Assembly: GCA_013398175.1 (NCBI GenBank)
Contig: VZRZ01008693.1
Coordinates: 981,288 to 1,045,287 of the forward strand
Direction: 5' to 3'
DNA length: 64,000 nt
DNA from: Climacteris rufus
Lineage: Eukaryota; Chordata; Aves; Passeriformes; Climacteridae
The position numbers were made by a program, and so were the translations under genes. Position 1 is the stretch's first letter, and every line of letters begins with the position of its first letter. Below, piece by piece: positions 1 through 12,100 of this stretch. Under the pieces are notes generated by a model that worked only from the letters and a program-made list of their open reading frames with translations, was not told where the DNA came from and ran no database searches.

Positions 1-168
1 AGCCAAGTAATCCAAAGACGGGATAGGCTCATAAATTTTCGGAGCCTTCAATTCTGCATCATCAGACTCATCTCCTATCGTCTCTGGGACATCACGCAAG
101 AAATCCACAAAGTATATTTCTGTGGATTTATCTTCAAATAGATTTTGACCGTGTTCTTCAGAAACAAT
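1..168 (-). CDS. Dynein heavy chain exon v37: AAA3-AAA4 linker (cut by window edge)
   Basis: Residues 2140-2195, continuing off the left edge. It reads IVSEEHGQNLFEDKSTEIYF, VDFLRDVPETIGDESDDAEL and KAPKIYEPIPSLDYLA. YFVDFLR..PE..GDE..D.....PK.YE leads to AAA4, whose P-loop is not reached. Acceptor TTGTAG. Confidence 0.95.
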   Translation of the reverse strand, partial: MVSEEHGQNLFEDKSTEIYFVDFLRDVPETIGDESDDAELKAPKIYEPIPSLDYLA

Positions 169-3100
169 CTACAACAATACGTTAAGGATGGCTTTAGCAA
201 TGAAATATGTCATTGGCCTCTTTCTGTGGCAAATACTAAACCACGACTTGCTTACCTTTTTCATCATATCTTCAAACCAGTCCTTATCACTTTGACTGAT
301 GAACCTGTCTGCAATAACACGTCTGCATTCATGTTGGAACAAGGCTACCAAAACACTGATGCTCTGGCAGACGTCAGAAGTAACTGTAAGTATTCCTTGC
401 CAAATACGACTGAGGTCTCGTAAATTGAAGATGTAATGAAACTTAGCTGGAGTTGGCAACATCTACAAAATAGTGTCATAAACTATATTCAAAGAGATGC
501 TAAATAAAAATATTTTTACTTAGTATCTAACGAATATGGACATTTTCACAAACTTCAGTCTTTCATTAAAGCAGAAATACGTGCTTGGCATTTTTAAGAG
601 GCAACAGTAAAATGCAGAAATTACAGTAGCAATGACCAGCTCTTTAATTTCACATAGATTTCATTTGAGTTTCTTTGAATCTTTCAGGTCCTGGGAACAT
701 GCACAGCAGGGTAGCCAAGACAGGTTAGTTAATGATGGCATTGAAGGCCACAGTAAAAATGTCTGCATTGCTTAACCTCTGGTGTTGCTCCTGCCCTTTC
801 TTGCAGATAATTTCTCTTACTCTATTTTGTCCTTTCCAAGATGAAAAGGTCATGAGGAAAAGGGAAAGCAGAAATAGGAAGGGGAAGGGGAAGGAGGAAG
901 GGGAAAGGGGAGGGGAAGGGGAAAGGGGATTGGATGGGAGGGGAGGTGGAGGTGAAGTGGAGGCAGAGGCAGAGGCGAGGCAAGGCGAGGGGGAGGCAAG
1001 GGGAAGGCAAGGAAAGGAAAGGATTTGAGAAAACAGTATTTGGAAAAATACAACCTAGCAAAAGCTACATTTTCTCTAGGAAAGGAAGTTAATTAGTAGT
1101 AATATCACAATTTCTGTCGAATATACTGGTCAATATTGTCTAGTCAATAGTTTCGCTATGAGTCACTCTATTTCTCTGTGAAAACCACGTTTAAATCTAC
1201 AGTAAGTTGCTTGTGAAATTCTGATCAACCTTTACAGGACTAGAAAATACAATTTAACGAATCCCTATCTTTCCACCACTCTCCTCCACTTTTCTCAGAA
1301 GAAGAACAAATTTGACACACATTTCTATGCTGTAGTTTTATTCTTTTCAAATTTCATTCTATCCCTAATTTTTTTTCTGTTTCAAAACAAAATTTGCCAG
1401 GAATCACAGTCAAAAGTTTTTAACAATCTGTCTGAAAATGGGAAAGTAAATATTTATAAATTACTAAATACCAGATTTCATTTATTTTGAACTGATTCCA
1501 TCTCTGCCAAATTTGATTTCTTTCCTCTAATTCAGATCTTTAAAATTTCTCACAATCCCAAACATCTTTACAGAAGATTCCTATCTAATTTTTAACTTCT
1601 GGTTCCTTGTGCTCTCGATGTTTTCTCAATCAGAAGATCTCTCCATCTACCTATCAGCTATGCTTATTAGATATATATATATATAAAATACATATATCAG
1701 CTATGCTTATTATATACATATTATACATATAATATTACATTATTATATGTACATAGTGTGATTCTTATATGAGCTATAGAAGACACTAGCATTAGGATTT
1801 TCATCAGCTATATTGGTGCTGAGAGCAACCAATTCAGAACTGAGGCATCAGCCAGCAGTTACACATAGGTCACAGCTTCACAATATGAACTACAAGCACG
1901 CATGACAGTACAAAAGGCCCAGGGTCAGAAGTTTCAAGGGCTTAATAGATGTAATTTTACCTTTGCTTTTGTCATTTGCCAAACCTTTCGACTTGTAGAT
2001 ACTAACGCTGAAGCCAGTTTACATATTTCTGCAGGGAAATGTCGTTGTTCACAGAAATAGCCTTCAGCTATTGTTTGAAATATCTTATCTATAGAGGAAG
2101 TAGAAGGCAGTGTGCAGTTGTAGATGGTGAACTGGCGTTTCAGGCGCTGCGGGATGTCGTTCCGACCTCCCCCAGGGTGAATCATCGCAGCTACAAACTG
2201 GATGTCAACCACATTCGTGAATTCCCCTGGCTTCTCCAAACTGTAGAAACCTTTCTGTTCCATCAGCTGTCTTACAACTTCATTGGTGATCTAGATATAG
2301 ACCCCCCCCAAAAATAAAAATTTGGGGAGTTAAGTGTTTCAGGATTGCCAACATGCAACACAGCATCCAAGCACGCAGATGCAGCGTATCAGCTGCATGA
2401 AAGTTTCATGTGCTAAGTGACTGTGGACAAGAAGTCACTTAGCACTTATGGATTTGCATAATTTCAATTTAAGAAAAAACAGCACTTTAAATTTTAAATC
2501 CAGACAATATATTCAGATTGACACAGGCACTCAGATAGTGACAAAGAATGGTTAATTTAGCACAAAGTGTAGTCACATGTCTGCTTGTACAGAGGCAATG
2601 AGCGAACAGGATTACAGAGTTATACTGGAAGTAGAAAATAGCTTTTGGTCAGCAGTATTTTTATTTTAAGTCAAATTTTCAGAGCATAGGTCTATAAGTA
2701 TTTATCAATATCTGAAGACAGCTTGCTAGTCTTGAATATCATTTCAGCTGTGATCATACAATTGTTTATGTTGGAAAGGACCTTGGAGATCATTGAGCCC
2801 AACCACTAACACAGCACTGCCAAACCCACCACTCAGCCATGTCCCCAACTGCCACATCTACACACCTCCAGGGATGATGTTTCCACCACTTCCCTGAGCA
2901 GCCTGTTCCAGGCCTTGATGACCCTTTCAGTAAATGAATTTTTCCCTAATATCCAATCTAAACCTCTCCTGGTGCAACTTGAGGCCACTTCCCCTTCTCC
3001 TATCAACACCACCCTCACTACAACCTCCTTTCAGGTAGTTGTAGAGAGCAATGAGGTCTCTACGAAGAAGGAGCTTTCTTTACTCAAGGCTGAACAACCC

Positions 3101-6100
3101 AGTTTCCTCAGCCACTCCTCGTAAGACTTGTTCTCTAGACTCATCACCAGCTTAAATTTCACATAATAGTAACTGCCATTTAAAGTCCAGAGCAGATCAA
3201 AGAAGAATCTGTGGGTGCTTCTTGGACTTGTTTGCTTCCCTTCCCAGACTAGTTCTCAGGACTGCTAGTTTGGAAAGTCTAGTAGCTCTGTATGTAACCA
3301 AACCAAAAGGCTTAAAAGCTATGATGGTTACACCAAGTGGCTTGACACAGTCTCTGATCTCTTGGGACTGACAGCTTATTAGTCCTGTCAAAAACTAGCT
3401 TGGGAAAACTGTCTCTAGTAAACATACTTGATTTAATCCATATTATGATATCTTTTTCCTAAACTGTCCCATTTTTGCAACTCACAGATCAGTATTTCCA
3501 TCAGCAACAATGGTAAGACCACCATTTCGCAAAAGTGAATATTTTCCTTTTACCTGATCACCCCATTCATTAATCACAGGCATGTTGATGTCATCAATAA
3601 AGACAGTCATTTTCTTCCCTGCTGGAGGACCGTGTGTAGTGCCCATTCTTTTACCTATGTAACTTTCTATGCTCCTTTGGAACATATGTGGCAGAGTTGC
3701 AGAAGAAAAGTTTAGGCATTTGGTCAGGTGAACATCAGGATCATACTTGCTTGTGTAATTCTGCAAGATAAAGCAATTTTAAGTCAAGTGCACCAGTACC
3801 TTCAGATGAATTCAGCCAAAAGGAGACGCAAATGGTCAGCAGACCTGCAAAATCTCAGTCCTGCTATTAACTTCAAAATATCAAAAACCAGTTTATTTAA
3901 GATAAATACACCATCTGCAACTTGAAATTCAAACTGTCAGTTAATGTATTGCATAAAATTTCTAAGTATTAAAATCTATAAGCTCTTAATAGACTTCACT
4001 AAGTATTACAACAAGTAGATATATGCCAACTCAAGATGCAAATAAACTTTGCAGTAGCAATTGTGAGGATTTTTCTAAATTCAAGCAGTTCATGATGATC
4101 TATTACAGCAGACTGCAAGGAACAAGAGAAAAACCAAATTCTTTTTCATGTTTACACTACAACACCAAAACTCTAGCAACAAAAGTATTGTAAAGGAATG
4201 ATAGTGTAAAATTAAACCCAGCTACATCACATTTACTGATAGTTATCTTCTCTTAATGAAGAAAGGAATACTTGAATTTTATGAATATGTACAATTCCCA
4301 CAGCTGCTGAGGATGCCCTAAAGAAACAAAGTTCCACTTTTTGTATTTAGTGAGGTTTAATAATAAAAATGTGTAACCCTGGAGTCACACCAAGGGATAT
4401 ATATATATATATATCGTAGGAAATATTTTGCTTAGGAAAAGTCCTGCAGTTTAGAAATAGCACTAAAAAGTCTGTATTTCCAGCATAATTTCTTTTTAAG
4501 TATTCAGTTCTTCTGCAATGATGATTAAGTTGAATATCAGTTAAATTCTTATCTGTGTAAGAGGGTTGACTAGAAATATTCCCATTTTGGTAGCTCAGAA
4601 AAATAAATCTGTATCACTGCTAATGAAGTGCTCTAAGAACAACTTCAGTGAGATATACACTCTGCATGACAACAGAAAGGAAGATACAGCTAGACCCCTT
4701 CAAAATATTTTGATGAATATTGTTAATTTTGTTGATACATTGATTGCAGTTTAAGAAAAGGTGTTTTTCTCAGACACAAATGACAGTCTACACATGCAAT
4801 GTATATGGAACAGTCCTGAATTTGGTGAGCACTCTTGACAACTGAGGGTTTGATTCAGGTCACTGCTCAGAGATCTTCTCAAGGCTCCAACAATTTGTAC
4901 AAAACTCATGTGCAGGTTCCCAGGTGCTGGCAGCAGGGATTGTGGGGCAATCCCTTGCAAGAAGAGGGCAGGGCTACCCCATGCCAGACACAGCTGGTTC
5001 CAATCACCAGCAGACCCACTGGAGACACTCAGCCTGTGTAAGGAAGGGCAAAATGCTGCCTGGCAGCTGAGAGAGAGAAGTGCAAAAAAATGTGAGAGAA
5101 TCAGCCCTGCAGACACCATGGTGAGAGCAGAAAGAAGGGCTGGAGGTGCTCTAGCGTGGATTCGCCTGCAGCCCATGGGGAAGACCATGGTGAAGCAGGT
5201 TGTCCCCCTGCAACCCATGGAGGTCCACAGTGGAGCACAGACAAATCTGCAGCCTGTGGAGGACCTCTCACTGGAGCAGGTGGATGCCCAAAGGAGACTG
5301 TGACCCTGTGGGAAGCCCACTCTGGAGCTCCTGACAGGACCTTCAGGCTCATGGAAAGAGAAGCACACGCTGGAGCAGGTTTGATGACAGGATTTGTGGG
5401 GGACCCATGCTGGCATAGTTCATGAAGAACTGCAGCCCTGGTAAGAACTGTAAACCATGTGGGAGGAGGGAGCTGCATGAGAAGAAATGAGGGGCAGAGT
5501 GGAGCTGCTACAGACTCATCTCAGCCCCCATTCCTCATCCCCCTGTGCTTCTGGGCAGGGAGGAGATAGAGGAGTCAGGAATGAAAGAGTGAAGGCGAGC
5601 CTGGGAAGAAGTGAGGGTTGATAAGAGGGTGTTTTTAGTATTCTCTTTGTTTTTCACCATCCTATTCTATTTTTAATTAGAAATACATTTTTAAGTGTTC
5701 CCTAAGTCAAATGCTTTTCCTGTGACAGCAATTGGTGAGTTGAGACGTCCCTGCTTTACCTCAACCCCTGTGCTGTCGAGAAGGAGGAGGGAACCAGCAA
5801 CTGGGTGGGGTCTTGCAGCTCACCAAGGTCAATGTATGGCAGCTACGAATTCTCAACCATTCAAAAAACATGTTTGTGTTTTATTCATTATGGCATTTCA
5901 GAATGTTTACATGGTAACAGCAATATTGCACAGTACAGAAACTAGAACGATCTTTGAAAAAGAAGAGGATATTAAATAGGATTATTTTTGTTAGTTAAAC
6001 TGTCAGAGAATTTTCCACTGTCCTTTACCAGTTTAACATTATTTTTTAATTTTTTTTTTTGCAATTCATGAATTAATAGTAGTGAGAATAAAGGTTTTAA

Positions 6101-9100
6101 ATTAACATTGCATTATGAGTTCCTTATTTTGATTTATACTGTTCCTTTACTCAACACTGAAGATTATTCAGATTAATTCAGTTTACTACCTGAAGTGTTC
6201 TATATTAAAACCTTTTTACTTTTTCATTAAATCAACTGTTTATACCTGGAAATGTCTTTTCCACAAGGTATAGTAAAGCAAAATTCTACAGAAGATGAAA
6301 GTAGAAGGGGAACAGTTGTGAAGGCATTTAACATTCATTCTTAACTTACGTGAGATCAAACATCTACTGGCATTATGCTCCCTTGTGTAAGGAACATAGT
6401 CTGCTCTATAGCATAGACTCAGCATAAGCAACTCCCAAGAATCAGTTCCAATTATTTTTAGGGACAGGAATGGCAGCTGAAGGCTTGAGGTTGCCAGTAT
6501 CTGGACAAAATCCAGTATGCAGAATATCAAGACCACCACCCAGACCCCGCCTCTTCACTCTGCTAAAATAGTTCTCCAGCTGGTGCCAGGAACAGAAGCT
6601 GACGTTACACCGGCATGCCTGTTGGCCCCGACAGCTACGCTGAAAAAATAGTATTAATGACTGCTGGCATGGGTACAACTTGCTCTCTGTCAGGGCTCAG
6701 AGAGCACATGGCTGGGGCATGCAAAATGGCTCCAGATTTTAAGAAAGCCAAAGGTCAATTTAGGCTAATGTTTTTCAGCTATTTTCCATTTCAAGACCTC
6801 TGCAAATCCTCCAGTGGAGGTACGGATGCCTGTATAACCAATTCAGCTGTCCCAGCAGTAGATCTGTTTTATTTTGCTACCTCTCTTTCATCAGAGTCCA
6901 CAGACTTCCCTGAAAAACACAGACACCCTGCTGAAAAACATTACACTTCCATTTTTTTAAATAAGGGATGCCAAGTTTGGTATGACATCTGGGTTTGTTC
7001 AGCCTTTTGATTATTGACCTTTCTGTAGTAAGTCATTCATTTTTTTAATGTCTCATATGATTAAGCTGCACCATTTTATAATACAGAAAGCATGTATTTG
7101 TTAATTCAATAGCAATTGCGTTGTTATTTCCTTCTAGAGAAAAACCAATATGTATTTTTTCAGTGAAGGACTTGAGATAGCAGATAATAAACAGCAAATT
7201 TACCCTCTGAAATCCACCCTCTGAAAGAAGGAAGTTTATAGGTTTTTTTTTTCTCTTTAGTTTGGCTTGTGAAGAACGGCTGTGCAACAAGGGTGTACAA
7301 AAGATCAGTTCACACATGGCACCACTGGCAAAGCACAGAAAATAAAAAAGCCTCCAAGGATCAACATTTTCTTAGGAAAATCTTCTGTTTGACATCTCAA
7401 AAGAAAAGAAAGCGTATGAAAGAGCATTTATCACATGAGCTTGTGGCCACAGTTAGCAAACTTTAAAGGAAACCTTTATACTAAATGTAGATACTTGGGG
7501 GTTTTTGCTTGTAGTCCATGTGAGTACTGGTAAAATATCTCTGTAAGAATGCTACTACGTAATCTGAAGAAAAATCAAACTATTCTTACACTTCAACTTA
7601 ACATTTGTGCCAATGTCAATTATTGCAATGTTATCATACTAATATATTACATGTTTTTCCATTCCACCTACCTTAATCATAACTGTTTTTGCTGTTCCCT
7701 GTTCCCCAATTAGCAAAACGGCTTTTCCTTGCCTGATGATAGTGTGCATTAGAAAGTCTGTTCGGACACTGTCTACATTTGGAACTAGAATGGAAGTATA
7801 TTCTGGTACTGAATCTTTAGGATAAATATATTCAGGAACCTGCATAAGAAAGAAATGCCAAAAGTTTCAGCATTTCTACCTGCCCACACAATGACTTTGC
7901 ATCAGAACACAAAATCAAATGTACTTTATAAAATTTGCATCAGCAAAACTTTTCTTCCTGAAAGCCAAGTATCCATTTATCAGTATCTTGCCGAGCTTTC
8001 CTAAAAGGGTATTAGACTAACAGGATATTTTCATTCCACTAGCCTCCAGTACCTGATAAAAGCTTTTCCTTGCTGGAATTTCTTAAAGAGTAAGATGATA
8101 GACAGTAGACAAAGTTAAGATCACTTCCGTTTCACTTCTAAAGCTATTTCAAATGCATGTTTCTAGTTCTTGCCGAAGATATTTATGGGGAAAGGTAAAA
8201 CATCTTTCAAAAAAATAAGTTTTTGAGAAATTGATAGGGTTACTCTTCCTAACCAAATTATGTAGGGTTTGAAATAATAAAATAATGTGTCTCTTACATC
8301 TTGTACAGTCATTAAGAAAGCTTAGCGTGTTGCAGCATACGAACCTTCTTTGACCAGTGCTCCCACTGGCCACAGGCATTAATCCCAAATTCAAATATGG
8401 TTTCCTGTCCGTTCACAGCTGGAAGCTCTTTCACTGCAGAGTGCTTCTGTAGGAACAGCTCCATTTTCAGCTTGTCATCCGGCTCCAGAAGAGCTCCAGC
8501 TGACCACATTACAGCGAAAACGAACAAGCGAGCAATATGTTCCTCACTGAGCTGCTTCTCATCTCGGGCAGGCAACAAGCCCTGCAAAGTGGATGGAATA
8601 TAGTACTACTGCCCTCCCAGAACAAATAACAGTACCAGAGAGAGAAAAACAGGATGTCATATCTACCTGTAGGAGGTCAATAGCTTGTTTGATGTACATA
8701 CATTCCAAAATCGACATTTTTGGTGTCACAGCAGAGAAAACAAAATCCATCACATCCTGGGAAGCAAAAAACCCATTATTTAAACATTCTGTTTACCAGT
8801 TTTAATGGTATGATTTATTCTTAGATGAGACCAATTTCTTAATTCAACTATATTCTAAACTTTGTACCAAACAACATCCCCATTTTGAGGTTATAAATAT
8901 TCAGACTTCGACCATGATTTTTTTCTAATGATAACATATTAGAAAAATAACTTTGATGTACCAGAGTCAGCAGAGCTGACTCATATGAGCTCCATAGAGT
9001 AATTTCCTGAAGAGCAGTTTGAAAACTGCTTTTCAGTTACATCAGGGATCTATCTGCCATTTGTGCTCTCCACTGGAAATTTTAATGTACCATTGACATT

Positions 9101-12100
9101 TTTGTAGTAGGAAGATAAAAGCACTGATGATACATATATATATATGTAATGCACAAGCTCACCACTGTAGATTTCTGTCTATCTGATCTGTTCTGACTGT
9201 ACCATATCATACCTGTCCCTCTTGAAACCAATACTCTAGTTTTCCTGTAGAACCATGACAGGACTCAAAAAGAATTTTTGAGTTTATTTTAATGGAACTT
9301 GGACTTTCCTCGGGTTTCTTCATAGTGATGGGTGCCATATCTGCTTTTGTCAAATGTTTTGCGACATCCTGAGCAAAGTTTCAAATTGATGTAAAGTGCT
9401 CTCTGAGATTTTCAGTGCAGAATTGTTTTAAAATATCGATTGCCATCCAATAGTACAGACTGATGTGAATTATAACCTACTCCCACTTTCATTCAACAAT
9501 CTTTAATACAATATCCTCCCTATGGGCTCCGTTTGCTTTCATAATCTTTAGAAATCAACACTGCTCACTCATTCTGGGAAGTGAAAGTACAACAGGGATA
9601 CTATGGGAGATAGTAATTCTGGAGGAATTCTATTTAGAGCTGTCATATATATTCCCTGTCAGGCAGAAAGCTAAGACAACAAAGACATTTGATCACCAAA
9701 GACATAAACAATTTACCTAGAGGCTTTTTAAAAATCACTGGGCTGTTTACCCACATGCTCAGCAGCTTTGTTTCAATTTTCAGTTTAATTTTTGCCACTA
9801 AAGTTCTCCAAGTATCCTATGCTGACATTTATTGTCACAGAGACTGAATCAAAATTTTTACCCATCCTCCTGAGTTCTATCTCATTAGAACACAAGGTAA
9901 CACACACAACAAAAGTATATATTGTGATTAAAAAAACTAATTTAAGCATCTTAATCTAGAGTAGGGCTCATGAATAAATGGTCTAAGAAGACAACCTGAG
10001 TGTGGGCATACAAAGAATCATAGAACAGGTTGGGTTGTAAGGGATCTTAAAGGTCATCTGGTTCCTTCACCCCATCATAGGCAGGGATGCCACCCACTGT
10101 ATCAGGTTGCTTTTTTTGTTATTGCTTGCTGACTAGCAAAAGTGCTTCCGCCTCTGTGTGCTGCCTGTTTGTGGCTTTCCCTCAAAAATGCCTGGTTTGC
10201 CTCCAGTGGTACATAGAGGGGGTTGGGGTGCCACAGGGGAGTGCCCACAAGCAGTGTGGAAATTTAAGTCTAACACTTTTAGAATGTGAACCTAAATCTC
10301 ACTGAGATGGAGCTTCTTCATCTGTAAAATAGTCTAGATGTCTCACAGGGCACTGTAAATTGTTTAATAATTGATTTGACACACACAGAATAAAGATATT
10401 TCATGCGTCAAAGTATTCTGTACTATCAAGAGCCCAATTTTCACCAGAACTAGTTTTATGGTGCTTATAATTCCAGTGAGGTTTCTGTAGTTCTTTGAGT
10501 TTATGAAAAACAAACAGACAAACTATATGCTAGTATTTTATTACTCCTATGATTTTTAAAACAGTACATGGCAAAAAAAAAGGATACAAGATTAAAATAG
10601 AAATTTGCATGAATGAACTTGCATGAATTGTTTGGACAGGGGGACTGGAAAAATGAGTTGGGTCATGACAAATATACCTAAATTGTTATGAATTTGGCCC
10701 TTACAAGGAGACTGAAAAATGAAGTCAGATGCTAAAAACTCATGTGGAAGAAAGATCCTTTTGCACAGAATACACTCACTATAGAACTCACTAGACTACA
10801 GAATACTCTTCAGGACAGTTGGTAACAAAGAACAACTCCGTAATGGGAAGGTTTTAATACTTGTAATATTAATTTTAACATCAGCATTTAAATAATAAAG
10901 GTAAGAAAATCTTTGGATTATATATTTAGCTCTATGCTCCAGGGGCAATACCAGCCTTTACACAAATTGGATTAGTGTGACATTTAATGTGAAGGGAGGT
11001 ATTAGTCACATCTGAAACTTAAGTTGCTACTAGATTTTCTTCATTTAAACTATACATGCTGAAACTTACAGTACTGACATAATATCCATCACTGGTTTGA
11101 GATTCACACTTTGCAGACAAACTAAATAACATGACTGAGGTAATTATTTTAATTATTTCAGACTCTTTGAAACTGTCTCAGATAATTACTTCATCAGCTA
11201 AGCAATTCTGTTGCTTACAGGTAGCAGAACCATTCACAGACCAGGAATTGGCAGTAGAACTTCTGAATTTAAGAGTAGAGACTTTGTATAGGGATGGGAG
11301 TTTACTTGAAATTACTGCTAAGCAGGAAATGTTGCTGAGAAGAAAGGATTGGGAAAAAGGAAGGTGAAAGTCCAGCCTCTCAATAACTGTTTTTTTCAAA
11401 TCCTGTAGAAATAGAAAGGACATTAAGATCATCCTAAATCAAAATAAGGTAGGGTTTGGGAGTTTGGTTTTGATTTTGGATTTTTTGTCTTTTGTATTTT
11501 GATTTTTTTTAAATTTATTCTTGTCCTTGGACTACCTCCTGACTTCTTTTTTTTATGTATAAAAACTGATGACTTACAGTGCAATTTACAATATACATTA
11601 AAAGAATAAATACATTCTTTCCACTGATGCACAACTATTATTCTCTGCTGTTTCCTCCTCCTTTACTGCTATTTGCTGCACCTTTATTAACAATGACTTT
11701 ACTCAACATTAAGACTTTTAGTGACAAATACTATTTTGATTAGCATAAATAATGAGAGGTTTTTATAAGCAAATTGTAATTACAATAGCAGTTGGCTTAC
11801 ATCTTTGCTTGAATTTAGATTGATTTCAGAAAATCTGTATATGTCTACTTGAAGACTGAGTCACCCTGATTACCACATTTCCATCTATAGCCTAATCTTT
11901 CTTTTCTTTGAAAAATCAGATCTTTGTAATATGTTTATATCCATGCTCTTTTTAATACTAGCATTAAATTAACCAAGGTTTATATTTGAGGTTTGACTAC
12001 TACTGTTGAGAAATCTTATTTCAAAAATTTTCTTTTTGAATTTTATCCTTTTTTTTTATGTGGGAGAAAATAGGTATAAAAAGAGCCATGTGAACACAAA

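Larger units (their letters stand above)
463..1960 (-). other. Intron between exons v35 and v36
   Basis: 1.5 kb. It holds the purine-rich tract near 0.85-1.03 kb and an AT-rich run near 1.67-1.76 kb. Nothing else recognised. Confidence 0.9.
3761..7671 (-). other. Intron between exons v33 and v34
   Basis: 3.9 kb. It contains a short (TA)n at 4396-4414 and an old LTR near 4.8-5.85 kb. The 5.9-7.67 kb part shows nothing I recognise; open frames there are short and unsupported. Confidence 0.9.

Noticed and set aside
1..168. AAA4 P-loop (GVGGSGKQS type) expected next
   Set aside because: Not reached; the window ends within the preceding exon, so AAA4 is not annotated.
732..1061. Open frames of 67-98 codons on both strands
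   Set aside because: Low-complexity translation of the purine-rich tract (Gly/Glu/Lys on one strand, Pro/Leu/Ser on the other).
4751..5478. Long overlapping open frames on both strands (up to 221 codons)
   Set aside because: They lie inside the degenerate LTR, show no protein family features and arise from its GC-rich repeated units.
6615..7010. 131-codon plus-strand open frame
   Set aside because: Chance frame in an intron; composition and content show no family features.
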